64,000 bases of DNA, taken from positions 7,830 through 71,829 of the forward strand of contig DASUWK010000031.1 in NCBI GenBank assembly GCA_036378435.1, in the 5' to 3' direction. The translations under genes and the position numbers were made by a program. The notes under the pieces were generated by a model. That model saw nothing but the letters and a program-made list of their open reading frames with translations, was not told the origin of the DNA and made no database searches. Each line of letters opens with the position of its first letter. Positions within the stretch are counted from its first letter, which is position 1. Below are positions 22,790-30,131 of the stretch, in pieces. This DNA comes from DASUWK01 sp036378435 (GTDB lineage: Bacteria > Chloroflexota > Dormibacteria > Dormibacterales > Dormibacteraceae).

Positions 22790-23167
22790 ATGAGCGACAG
22801 GACCGCTCCCCGCGACTGCCCGGTCTGCGGGGAGCGGCTCCGGCTGACTCGGCTGAGCTGCCGCGCCTGCGGGACCGAGATCTCCGGTGACTTCGAAGCC
22901 TGCGAGTTCTGCGCGCTCAACTCCGAGGACCGCCAGACCCTGCGCGTCTTCCTCGCCTCTCGCGGCAACATGCGTGAGCTCGAGCGCCACCTCGGCGTCA
23001 GCTACCCGACCGCGCGCGCCCGCTTCGACACCTTGCTCAGCCGGCTGGGCATCGAGCGCGCCGCGCCGCCTCCGACTGATCGCCTTGACGTGCTCGAGGC
23101 GCTGGCCCGTGGGGAGCTCCCGGTGGATGAGGCCTTAGACCGGTTGGGCGGCGCGGGCTCGGAATAA
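22790..23167 (+). CDS. DUF2089 zinc-ribbon HTH protein
   Basis: A 125-residue protein. Cysteine pairs CPVCGERL (residues 10-13), CRACGTEI (25-28) and CEFCAL (39-42) build a zinc-ribbon-like start. REHLGVSYPTARARFDTLLSRLGI-type residues 63-88 form a helix-turn-helix. The C-terminus (LDVLEALARGELPVDEALDRL) is a helical SHOCT-like motif that mirrors the N-terminus of the preceding DUF4097 protein (RVAAGELTPEEAEARL); the two could interact there. Likely a regulator of its own operon; the interaction is an inference from this similarity. Confidence 0.8.
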   Translation: MSDRTAPRDCPVCGERLRLTRLSCRACGTEISGDFEACEFCALNSEDRQTLRVFLASRGNMRELERHLGVSYPTARARFDTLLSRLGIERAAPPPTDRLDVLEALARGELPVDEALDRLGGAGSE

Positions 23168-24193
23168 GCCTCCCGCCAGGAGCAGTAGGGGCGCCAGGGC
23201 GCACGCGCCGGCGACATAGAACGCCACGTGCGGGTCGACTCGATAGAGCGCCGCCCCGATCGGCGGGCCGAACAGCCCGCCGAGATAGAAGGGGAACAGC
23301 ACCTGGCCGAGCACCGCTCCCCGGCGCTGCTCGCTGACGGTGGAGGCCAGCAGCGCCATGGTGGTGGCGGTAACCGCGGCCGCGGCGGCACCATAGGCGA
23401 CGAGGAGGCCGGCCAGGGCCACGAGCCCGCCCGCCCGCGCCGCGAGGAGCATCGCGATGCAGCCGATCGTCGAGGTCGTGACCAGCACCGGCGCGGCCCC
23501 GAAACGGTCGACCAGCCGGCCCCAAAGCGGCGACGAGACCGCCTGGGCAGCGGCCATCGCCGAAAGGACAAGGCCGATCGAGGTGATGGCGGCGGCCTGC
23601 GTCGGATAGCCGCCCAGGTGCTGGATGACCAGCGGCAGGAAGGGGGCCAGCGTCCAGAAGCCCAGCTGGATGATGCCGAGGGCCACGAAGAGCCGCCAGA
23701 CCATCCCGTGGCTGGCGATCTCCCTGACCGCCGCCCACAGCGCCTTCAGCGCCGGCTCCACCTGGCGCCGGGCGCGCGGGCGCTCCTGGACCAGGACGGT
23801 GAGCGCGATCGCGATCGCGACGGAGGCCGCAGCGTCGAACAGCAGCATGCCGCGGACGTCCACCAGCCGGATCAGCCAGGCTCCGATCAGCGGCCCGATC
23901 GCGCGGCCCGCGGGCGCACCGCCCGCGACGATCCCGACCGCCAGGCCCAGCTTCATCTTTGGCGTGGCGTCCGCCTGGATGGCGAGCATTACGCCGGTGT
24001 TGCCAAGCACGAAGCCGCTGAGAGCTCGGAATGTCAGCGCGACCTCCGGGTTCGGCGAAAGCGCCCAGCCCGCGAAGATCACCGCCTCGACGAGCGCGCT
24101 GCGCACGACCACGGCCTTGCGGCTGTAGCGATCGGCCCAGACGCCCCAGAACGGCGCCAACGGGATGCCGATGACCCAGCTCAGTGAAGCCAT
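23135..24193 (-). CDS. Major facilitator superfamily transporter; conventional start truncates TM1
   Basis: 352 residues from the first usual start, with about eleven membrane helices and the MFS A-motif-like FWGVWADRYSRKAV (residues 16-29) and a second LWGRLVDRFGAAPV near 230. The frame extends upstream without stop for another 60 codons and encodes a convincing first helix (TWLLLAALFFLTTLVESLSW) plus a loop, but contains no ATG, GTG or TTG; CTG 24382 or ACG 24334 would be the only starts. A GC-rich repeat (24335-24378) occupies exactly the region where ribosome-binding site and start should be. Substrate unknown; probably exports or imports a product of the ten-gene run. Its 3' end overlaps the DUF2089 gene tail by 33 bp. 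Confidence 0.78.
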   Translation of the reverse strand: MASLSWVIGIPLAPFWGVWADRYSRKAVVVRSALVEAVIFAGWALSPNPEVALTFRALSGFVLGNTGVMLAIQADATPKMKLGLAVGIVAGGAPAGRAIGPLIGAWLIRLVDVRGMLLFDAAASVAIAIALTVLVQERPRARRQVEPALKALWAAVREIASHGMVWRLFVALGIIQLGFWTLAPFLPLVIQHLGGYPTQAAAITSIGLVLSAMAAAQAVSSPLWGRLVDRFGAAPVLVTTSTIGCIAMLLAARAGGLVALAGLLVAYGAAAAAVTATTMALLASTVSEQRRGAVLGQVLFPFYLGGLFGPPIGAALYRVDPHVAFYVAGACALAPLLLLAGGLFRARAAQPV

Positions 24194-24334
24194 GGCCGCG
24201 GTCCAGCCTGGAACGCCCGAGACGCCGATGCCCAGCTCGCGGAGGTAGTACGGCGTGTAGGCGGCGAGCTGGTTCCAGCTGAGCGACTCGACGAGGGTCG
24301 TGAGAAAGAACAGCGCTGCGAGGAGAAGCCACGT

Positions 24335-24378
24335 CCCTCCCCTTCCCCCTCCCGCTTGCGGGAGGGGCTGGGGGTGGG
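24335..24378. repeat. GC-rich palindromic repeat, copy 1
   Basis: Starts CCCTCCCC, has a central CTCCCGCTTGCGGGAG stem and ends GGGGCTGGGGGTGGG. It shares CCCTCCCC, CGCTTG and GGGCTGGGG blocks with the element at 26765-26824. It sits between the E1-alpha stop and the MFS membrane helix 1. Confidence 0.55.
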
Positions 24379-24383
24379 TCAGC

Positions 24384-25382
24384 TCAGTCCGCGTAGAGAT
24401 TCTTCGCCAGGTCCTCGGCCTTTGGGTCGGGCTGCTTCTCGGCCCAGTCGGCGGCCTCAGCCGCGTCCTGGTCGCACTCCGCCCGGACGGCCTGGGCGTC
24501 CGCTGCCGTGAGCCAGCCCCGGGCGCCGAGCCAGTCCTCGAAGCGCAGCAGCGGGTCGTGGAGGGCGGCCTCCTCGATCTCGGCAGGCGGGCGGTACTTG
24601 GCCTGGTTGTCCTCGGAGGTGTGGGAGTTGATGCGTCGCACCTTGGCCTCGATCAGAGTCGGACCCTCGCCGGCGCGAGCCCGCCGGACCGCCTCGACCG
24701 CCGCCGCATAGCAGGCGGGCACATCGGTCCCGTCGACCGTGACGCCGGCCATCCCGTAGCCGGCCGCCCTCTCCGACAGGGTCGGGTTCCCGGACTGCAG
24801 TCGCTGCGGGACGGAGATGGCATAGCCGTTGTTCTCGCAGACGAAGACCACCGGCAGCTTGTGGGTGGCGGCGAAGTTGACGCCTTCGTGCCAGTCGCCC
24901 TCGCTGACCCCTCCGTCGCCGAAGGAGCAGAGGACGGCGGCGCCGTCGCCGCGGACCTTTGACGCGTATGCGATCCCTGCGGCCTTGGGCACCCACGTCG
25001 ACACCACCTGCGAGACGCTGGCGATGCGCAGCCGGCGGGAGCTGAAGCAGCCGCCGGGTATGTTGCGGCCGGCGCTCAAAGGATCGTCGACCTTGGCGAA
25101 GACGGCGAGCATCCACTCGCGCGGCGTCAGACCGAGGACCAGGGCGTTCGCGAGGCCGCGGTAGTGAGGCACGAGCCAGTCGCGCTCCTGGTCCAGGGCC
25201 GCCGTCGAGGCCACCTGGATGCCTTCGTGGCCCCGGGAGGATCCGACGAACGGCGCGCGCCCCTGCCGCACGAGCATGTGCATGCGGTCGTCCAGCGCCT
25301 TGGCCTGGCACATCCAGCGATGGATGCGGAGGTACGCGTCGCGCTCCGTGTCAACGCCTTCGGCCACCGCGTCCGCCATCAC
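24384..25382 (-). CDS. Thiamine-diphosphate 2-oxoacid dehydrogenase E1 alpha subunit
   Basis: A 332-residue E1-alpha (pyruvate/branched-chain 2-oxoacid dehydrogenase or acetoin dehydrogenase type). The thiamine-diphosphate motif GDGGVSEGDWHEG, spaced to CENNGYAIS (residues about 158-190), is intact; phosphate and substrate loop residues appear in HYRGLANALVLG and SSRGHEGIQVA. It normally decarboxylates a 2-oxoacid together with an E1-beta subunit and passes the acyl group to lipoyl E2. No E1-beta, E2 or E3 gene is in the window. It starts in a 4-bp overlap with the LeuA-like gene, so the substrate may be a 2-oxoacid made by that operon. Confidence 0.88.
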   Translation of the reverse strand: MMADAVAEGVDTERDAYLRIHRWMCQAKALDDRMHMLVRQGRAPFVGSSRGHEGIQVASTAALDQERDWLVPHYRGLANALVLGLTPREWMLAVFAKVDDPLSAGRNIPGGCFSSRRLRIASVSQVVSTWVPKAAGIAYASKVRGDGAAVLCSFGDGGVSEGDWHEGVNFAATHKLPVVFVCENNGYAISVPQRLQSGNPTLSERAAGYGMAGVTVDGTDVPACYAAAVEAVRRARAGEGPTLIEAKVRRINSHTSEDNQAKYRPPAEIEEAALHDPLLRFEDWLGARGWLTAADAQAVRAECDQDAAEAADWAEKQPDPKAEDLAKNLYAD

Positions 25383-26761
25383 GCGGTGGGCTTGTCGGCG
25401 CGCAGCGCGGTTGCTATCTCGACCACCTCTTCCTGCGTCACGCCCATCTCGTCAAGGTGCTCGTGGTACCGGCGCTGGAAGTCCGAGAAGTCGGACCGCT
25501 CGGCGCGCTCCTCACGCAGCCGCTTGACCTCCTCGAGGACGCGCGCCACCAGCTCCTTGTCGGGCGGAATGCCGCCGCGCTGCAGCGCGTGCTCGATGAC
25601 CAGCGCGCCCGAGTGCTTGCCGTACACGTACTCGATCTCGGCTCCGAAGTCCGCGGGCGGGATGAACTGGTAGATCGCGGGATGGATGAGCATGCCCGCG
25701 GTGTGGATGCCGGACTCGTGGCTGAAGACGTTGCGTCCGATGCCGGGTTCCGTCGGTGAGACGGGAATGCCCCCCAGTCGCTCCATCAAGCGGCCCAGGT
25801 CGCGCAGCTTCTCGTAGCGGAAGCCGGGGATCGTGATGTCGAACAGGTAGCGCAGCTGGAGCAGCACCTGGTGCATCGGCGCGTTGCCGGTGCGTTCGCC
25901 GATGCCGTTGACCGAGGTCGTGAACACCTCCGCCCCGCTCCCCAGCGCGACGACCGTGTTCCAGGCGCCGACGCCGAGGTCGTTGTGAAAGTGCACGACG
26001 AGCGGCGCGTCAGGCGCGCCGGCCTTGACGCGCGGGATGTACTCGCGGACCGCGTACGGCGAGTAGCAGCCGACGGTGTCGGGTGTGCTCGGCCGCGTGC
26101 CCCCCGCCTTCAGGCCGGCTTGATGAAGCTCGACGATGTAGTCCGGGTCGGCGCGGGAGCCGTCCTCGCCGCCGAACTCGATGAGCTCGGCGCCCTGCTC
26201 GCGCGCGTAGGCGATCGCCTCGCACATCATGCGGAGGTTGGCCTCGCGGTAGTAGCTGACCGGCAGCTCCAGCCACTCCGAGGGCGGCAGCCCATCGCGC
26301 TGCAGAAGCGCCCGGCCGAGCTTGTACTTGACGTGCAGGTCAGAGGCCGAGGTGAAGATGAAGTAGCTCACCGAGTCGCGCGGATGACCGAGCTCGTCGA
26401 TCGCGCGCATCGTGGCGTCGATGTCGCCCTTGGTGGAGCGCATCATGCACAGCACCTCGAGGTCCCGCCGCAGCTCCCCGCGCTCGCGGCCCTCGAGCAC
26501 GAGCTTCAGGGTGTCGCGCTCCGACTCCGAGACCGCCGGAAAGCCGACGTCCATGATGTGCACGCCGATATCGCTGAGCGCCCTCGCCAGCTCGTACTTC
26601 GTGCGCGGGCTGAAGGCGACGCCGGGCATCTGCTCGCCGTCGCGCAGCGTGTCGTCGTAGATGCGGATGCGGTCCGGGGCCGGGAAGGTCAGGTCGTGCG
26701 CGAAGCGAGTCGGATTGCGAGCCAGCTCATCGAGCGGCTCCTGCAGGTCGACAGGGTTCAT
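25379..26761 (-). CDS. 2-isopropylmalate/homocitrate/citramalate synthase-family enzyme
   Basis: 460 residues from ATG 26761; a frame open to 27517 covers leuD in another frame and is rejected. The HMGL-like barrel is clear: YDDTLRDGEQMPGVAF (near 34), LVVHFHNDLGVGAWN (near 240), NGIGERTGNAP (near 270), and FSHESGIHTAGML (near 330). It condenses acetyl-CoA with a 2-oxoacid. The C-terminal allosteric domain of LeuA is absent, so leucine feedback of the usual kind is unlikely. Linked by 4-bp overlaps to leuD (upstream) and E1-alpha (downstream). Whether it makes isopropylmalate, citramalate, homocitrate or another 2-alkylmalate cannot be told from sequence. Confidence 0.85.
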   Translation of the reverse strand: MNPVDLQEPLDELARNPTRFAHDLTFPAPDRIRIYDDTLRDGEQMPGVAFSPRTKYELARALSDIGVHIMDVGFPAVSESERDTLKLVLEGRERGELRRDLEVLCMMRSTKGDIDATMRAIDELGHPRDSVSYFIFTSASDLHVKYKLGRALLQRDGLPPSEWLELPVSYYREANLRMMCEAIAYAREQGAELIEFGGEDGSRADPDYIVELHQAGLKAGGTRPSTPDTVGCYSPYAVREYIPRVKAGAPDAPLVVHFHNDLGVGAWNTVVALGSGAEVFTTSVNGIGERTGNAPMHQVLLQLRYLFDITIPGFRYEKLRDLGRLMERLGGIPVSPTEPGIGRNVFSHESGIHTAGMLIHPAIYQFIPPADFGAEIEYVYGKHSGALVIEHALQRGGIPPDKELVARVLEEVKRLREERAERSDFSDFQRRYHEHLDEMGVTQEEVVEIATALRADKPTA

Positions 26762-27351
26762 GCACCCTCCCCGCTTGGGGGCATTCCCCGCCGCGCGGGG
26801 ACCCCAATGCGGGCTGGGGAGGGGCCGAGCTCGCCTCGCTCCGCCAGGCGCTTGCGCACCCAGGGCACCAGGCCGCCCATCTTCATCAGCTCGTTCATGA
26901 ACTCCGGGAACGGCTCCGCGTGGAACTCGTCGCCCTTGGTGAAATCGCGAATGACGCCTTCCTCGAGGTCGATCTCGAGCTCGTCGCCTTCGGCCACCGC
27001 CTCGGCCGCCTGCGGCGACTGCAGGATCGGGTAGCCCATGTTGATCGCGTTGCGGAAGAAGATCCGCGCGAACGAGTCCGCGACCACGGCCGAGATGCCG
27101 GCGCCCCGGATGGCGACCGGAGCGATCTCGCGCGAGGAGCCGCAGCCGAAGTTGGCGCCGGCCACGATGATGTCGCCCGCGGCGACGCGTTTGGCGAAGC
27201 CCTCGCCCTTCTCGGGCACGCCCTCCATCGCGTACTCCCCGAGCTTGCGCTCGTCGAGCGAGTAGATCGCGTACTTCGCCGGGATGATCTGGTCGGTGTC
27301 GACGTTGACGCCGAACGTCCAGGCTCGGCCGCGCAGCACGCCCTGCGTCAT
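26758..27351 (-). CDS. leuD: 3-isopropylmalate dehydratase small subunit (LeuD/HacB-like)
   Basis: 197 residues of the archaeal-type aconitase small subunit: GVNVDTDQIIPAKYAIY (near 14-30), AGANFGCGSSREIAPVAI (near 64), FARIFFRNAINMGYPI (near 92). The specificity loop reads YAIY, nearer the YLVY of isopropylmalate isomerase than the YLRT of homoaconitase. The last about 25 residues (GPSPARIGVPARRGMPP and following) are unusual and come from the palindromic repeat at 26765-26824. ATGA overlap with leuC. Together with LeuC it isomerises a 2-alkylmalate. Confidence 0.88.
   Translation of the reverse strand: MTQGVLRGRAWTFGVNVDTDQIIPAKYAIYSLDERKLGEYAMEGVPEKGEGFAKRVAAGDIIVAGANFGCGSSREIAPVAIRGAGISAVVADSFARIFFRNAINMGYPILQSPQAAEAVAEGDELEIDLEEGVIRDFTKGDEFHAEPFPEFMNELMKMGGLVPWVRKRLAERGELGPSPARIGVPARRGMPPSGEGA
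26765..26824. repeat. GC-rich palindromic repeat, copy 2, inside the 3' end of leuD
   Basis: Begins CCCTCCCCGCTTGGGGG, has GGGGCATT and CCCCAATGC inverted blocks, and ends GGGCTGGGGAGGGG. It shares its ends with the repeat at 24335-24378. Inserted so that it remains in frame, adding an odd C-terminal tail to LeuD. Confidence 0.5.
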
Positions 27352-28634
27352 ACCGCCACCGGTTCCTGAGCCAGGATCTCCTTCGGGTGCGTGATCTCGC
27401 CGGCCACGGCGGTGGCCGCCGCCACCTGCGGGTTGGCGAGGTAGACCTCGGCCTTGGGGTGACCCATGCGGCCGGGGAAGTTGCGGTTGGACGTGCTGAC
27501 GCAGACCTCGCCCTCACCGATGACGCCCATGTGCCCGCCGAGACAGGCGCCGCAGGTCGCGACGGTCCACGCCGCGCCGGCGTCCATGAAGATGCCGATC
27601 AGGCCCTCCCGCTCAGCCTGCCGGGCGACCTCGGCCGACGACGGCGTCACGATGAGCCGCACCCACGGCGCGACCTTGCGGCCCTTCAAGATGGCCGCCG
27701 CTCGGCGCAGGTCGGTGATGCGGCTGTTGGTGCAGGACCCGATGAACACCTGGTCGACCCGTGTGCCGGCCACCTCTTCGAGCGGCGCGGTGTGGTCGGG
27801 CGACATCGGCAGCGCCAGGGTGATGGGGACCTGGGAGGCGTCGAACTCGAAGACCTTCTCGTACTCGGCGTCCTCGTCCGCCGCGACCGGCGTGTACGGC
27901 CGCTGGGCTCGCGGCTTGACGTACTCCTCGGTCACCTCGTCGAACGGCAGGATGCCGTTCTTCGCGCCGGCCTCGATCGCCATGTTGGTGATGGTCAGCC
28001 GGGCCTCCATGTCGATGTGCTTCAGGGCTTCGCCCGTGTGCTCCATGGCTTTGGAGCGGGCGCCGTCGACGCCGATCTGGCCGATGACGTGGAGGATCAG
28101 GTCCTTCGACTCGACCCACTCGGGCAGCCGGTTGTGATAGACGAACTTGAGCGTCTCGGGAACTCGGAACCAGAGCTCGCCCAGCGCGAGGACGCAGGCC
28201 AGGTCGGTGGAGCCGACGCCGGTGGCGAAGTTGTTCAGCGCCCCGTAGGTGCAGGAGTGCGAGTCGGCGCCGACGACGCATTCGCCGGGCAGCACCAGGC
28301 CTCGTTCGGGCAGCACGGTGTGGCAGATGCCTCCCTGCCCGACCTCGAAGTACCACTTGATCCCCATGTCCCGCGCGAACTCCCGCGTCTGCCGGCCGAG
28401 GGCGGCGCTGGCGGCGTCCTTGGCGGGCTGGAAGTGGTCCTGCACCGCCGCGACGCGCTCCGGGTCCCAGATCTTCTGGGCGCCCATCTGCTCACGCATG
28501 ATCTTTCCGGCCGGCGGGATGGTGAGGTCGTGCCCCATCGCGAAGTCGATCTTCGCCAGGATCAGGTCTCCGGGCCGGACACTCTCGCGCCCGCTGGCGC
28601 GAGACAGGATCTTCTCCGTCATCGTCATGCCCAC
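27348..28634 (-). CDS. leuC: 3-isopropylmalate dehydratase large subunit (LeuC/HacA-like)
   Basis: 428-residue aconitase-family large subunit. Iron-sulfur ligands are in VIGSCTNSRITDLR (near 300) and CGACLGGHMGV (near 360-366); VVGADSHSCTYGALNNFATGVGSTDLACVL (about 123-150) is the active-site region. Length matches the archaeal-type two-subunit isomerase. GTG start with GGAG ten bases upstream; in-frame ATG codons follow within five codons. Pairs with the LeuD subunit by a 4-bp overlap. Catalyses the isomerisation of 2- to 3-alkylmalate. Confidence 0.92.
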   Translation of the reverse strand: MGMTMTEKILSRASGRESVRPGDLILAKIDFAMGHDLTIPPAGKIMREQMGAQKIWDPERVAAVQDHFQPAKDAASAALGRQTREFARDMGIKWYFEVGQGGICHTVLPERGLVLPGECVVGADSHSCTYGALNNFATGVGSTDLACVLALGELWFRVPETLKFVYHNRLPEWVESKDLILHVIGQIGVDGARSKAMEHTGEALKHIDMEARLTITNMAIEAGAKNGILPFDEVTEEYVKPRAQRPYTPVAADEDAEYEKVFEFDASQVPITLALPMSPDHTAPLEEVAGTRVDQVFIGSCTNSRITDLRRAAAILKGRKVAPWVRLIVTPSSAEVARQAEREGLIGIFMDAGAAWTVATCGACLGGHMGVIGEGEVCVSTSNRNFPGRMGHPKAEVYLANPQVAAATAVAGEITHPKEILAQEPVAV

Positions 28635-28665
28635 GTCTTCAGTCTCCTACTTCACCCCACGAAAC

Positions 28666-29712
28666 CTACCGGTTTCGCGGGGGCCCCGAAACTCGGTGCG
28701 CGACTGCGTCTCCGGCTTCCGAGGTCGTGAGCGAGCCGCCGAGATCCCGAGTGCATTCCCCTTCGCGAATTGATTCCCTCACCGCGGCCTCCACTGCGTT
28801 GGCGGCGTCTTTGAGGCCGAGGTGCTCAAGCATCATAGCCCCGCTCAAGATCGCCCCGATCGGGTTGACGACGCCCTGGCCGGCGATGTTCGGCGCGCTT
28901 CCATGAACGGGCTCGAAGAGGCCGGCGCCGGTGTCGGGATTGATATTCCCCGACGGCGCCACTCCCATGCCTCCGATCAGCTGCGCGGCCAGGTCCGACA
29001 GGATGTCGCCGAAGAGGTTGCCGGTCACGATGACGTCGAACTGTGACGGGTCGCGGACCAGCTCCATCGCGGCCGCGTCGACATAGAGATGACGCGTGGC
29101 GAGGTCCGGATGCTGCGCCTTGGCCTTGTGCCAGACGTCCTGCCAGAGGCCGCCGGCGTGCTGCATCGCGTTGGACTTGTCGACCATCGTGAGACCGCGC
29201 GTCGCTTTCTGGAAGGCGAGGTCGACGACGCGCTCGACGCCCTTGCGCGTGTTGACGTCCTCCTGGATCGCGACCTCGTCCAGCGTGCCCCGCTTGAAGC
29301 GCCCGCCCAAGCCCACGTAGATCCCTTCGGTGTTCTCGCGCACGATGAGCAGGCTCGTCTCCCGCTTCGCCTCGTCGCGCAGCGGGCTGAGCCGGGGGTC
29401 GTAGAGGATCGCCGGCCGGAGATTGGCGTAGAGGTCGAGCTCGAATCGCATCTTGAGCAGCACCTGCGCCGGGTAGCCGACGTCGGGCACGCGGGGGTCG
29501 CCGACGGCTCCGAAGAGGATGGCGTCCGCCTGCCTGGCGTGCTCGAAGACTTCGTCCGGCAGGGCCGGCTCACCACGCAGGACTCGCGAGCCGCCGACTT
29601 CGAACTCTTCGAAGGTGAGGTCGGCCCCGGTGGCCTTGAGCACCTTGACCGCCTCGGGCACCACCTCCTGGCCGGCTCCGTCGCCGGGCAGCAGCGCTAT
29701 TCGGTGCGTCAA
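28666..29712 (-). CDS. leuB: 3-isopropylmalate/homoisocitrate dehydrogenase family (LeuB-like)
   Basis: About 348 residues from TTG 29712, in a TTGA overlap with the membrane-protein gene; a start at 29742 is also possible. Motifs: IALLPGDGAGQEVVPEAV, ANLRPAILYD (substrate Arg), LLIVRENTEGIYVGLGG, TMVDKSNAMQ, VTGNLFGDILSDLAA and GLFEPVHGSAPNIAGQ (NAD binding). It oxidatively decarboxylates a 3-alkylmalate to the longer 2-oxoacid. The ENTEGIY block is shared with homoisocitrate and tartrate dehydrogenases, so the symbol is tentative. Fourth step enzyme set is complete in this operon (LeuA-, B-, C-, D-like). Confidence 0.85.
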   Translation of the reverse strand: MTHRIALLPGDGAGQEVVPEAVKVLKATGADLTFEEFEVGGSRVLRGEPALPDEVFEHARQADAILFGAVGDPRVPDVGYPAQVLLKMRFELDLYANLRPAILYDPRLSPLRDEAKRETSLLIVRENTEGIYVGLGGRFKRGTLDEVAIQEDVNTRKGVERVVDLAFQKATRGLTMVDKSNAMQHAGGLWQDVWHKAKAQHPDLATRHLYVDAAAMELVRDPSQFDVIVTGNLFGDILSDLAAQLIGGMGVAPSGNINPDTGAGLFEPVHGSAPNIAGQGVVNPIGAILSGAMMLEHLGLKDAANAVEAAVRESIREGECTRDLGGSLTTSEAGDAVAHRVSGPPRNR

Positions 29713-30131
29713 ACGTCCTCGAGCACAGGCGGCGGCGCGCACTCGGAGCGCGTCTCAGGCAGCAACAGGAGCAGGAGCGCGGCGGCGCCGAGCAGCGCCA
29801 GCGGCAGAACCAGCGGCCAAAGGATGAACGCCAGCGCCATCTGCGCGGCCGAGAGGACGAGGCCGGCGATCCAGGCGGAATGCACGCCGCGCTTGACGGC
29901 GCGCCCGATCAGGACGGCCGCCGGCGCGTAGGCGGCGAGAACCACGGCGATCAGGAAGGTGACGCCGATCAGGAGCACCGAGATCCCATCGGCATAGTCG
30001 TCGCCGGAGGTCGTGTAGGTCGCCAGCCGCTGGATGCCCGCGCCCAAGAAGAGCAGCGCGGCCACCGCCGCGATGGCGCCCTCGCCGATGAGGAACATGC
30101 CGGTCGGCTCCGCGCCGCGGATCCTGCTCAT
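29709..30131 (-). CDS. Small integral membrane protein, unknown
   Basis: 140 residues with four predicted hydrophobic helices: GMFLIGEGAIAAVAALLFL, GISVLLIGVTFLIAVVLAAY, a third around AWIAGLVLSAAQMALAFIL and a last one ending LLLLLL. No recognised family. ATGA overlap with the CoA-ligase gene upstream and TTGA overlap with leuB downstream, so it is embedded in the operon. A carrier or membrane-tether role is possible, without direct evidence. Confidence 0.6.
   Translation of the reverse strand: MSRIRGAEPTGMFLIGEGAIAAVAALLFLGAGIQRLATYTTSGDDYADGISVLLIGVTFLIAVVLAAYAPAAVLIGRAVKRGVHSAWIAGLVLSAAQMALAFILWPLVLPLALLGAAALLLLLLPETRSECAPPPVLEDV

Noticed and set aside
26762..27517. N-terminal extension of the LeuA-like frame
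   Set aside because: It covers leuD in another frame with Arg/Gly-rich sequence; ATG 26761 in a 4-bp overlap is the natural start.
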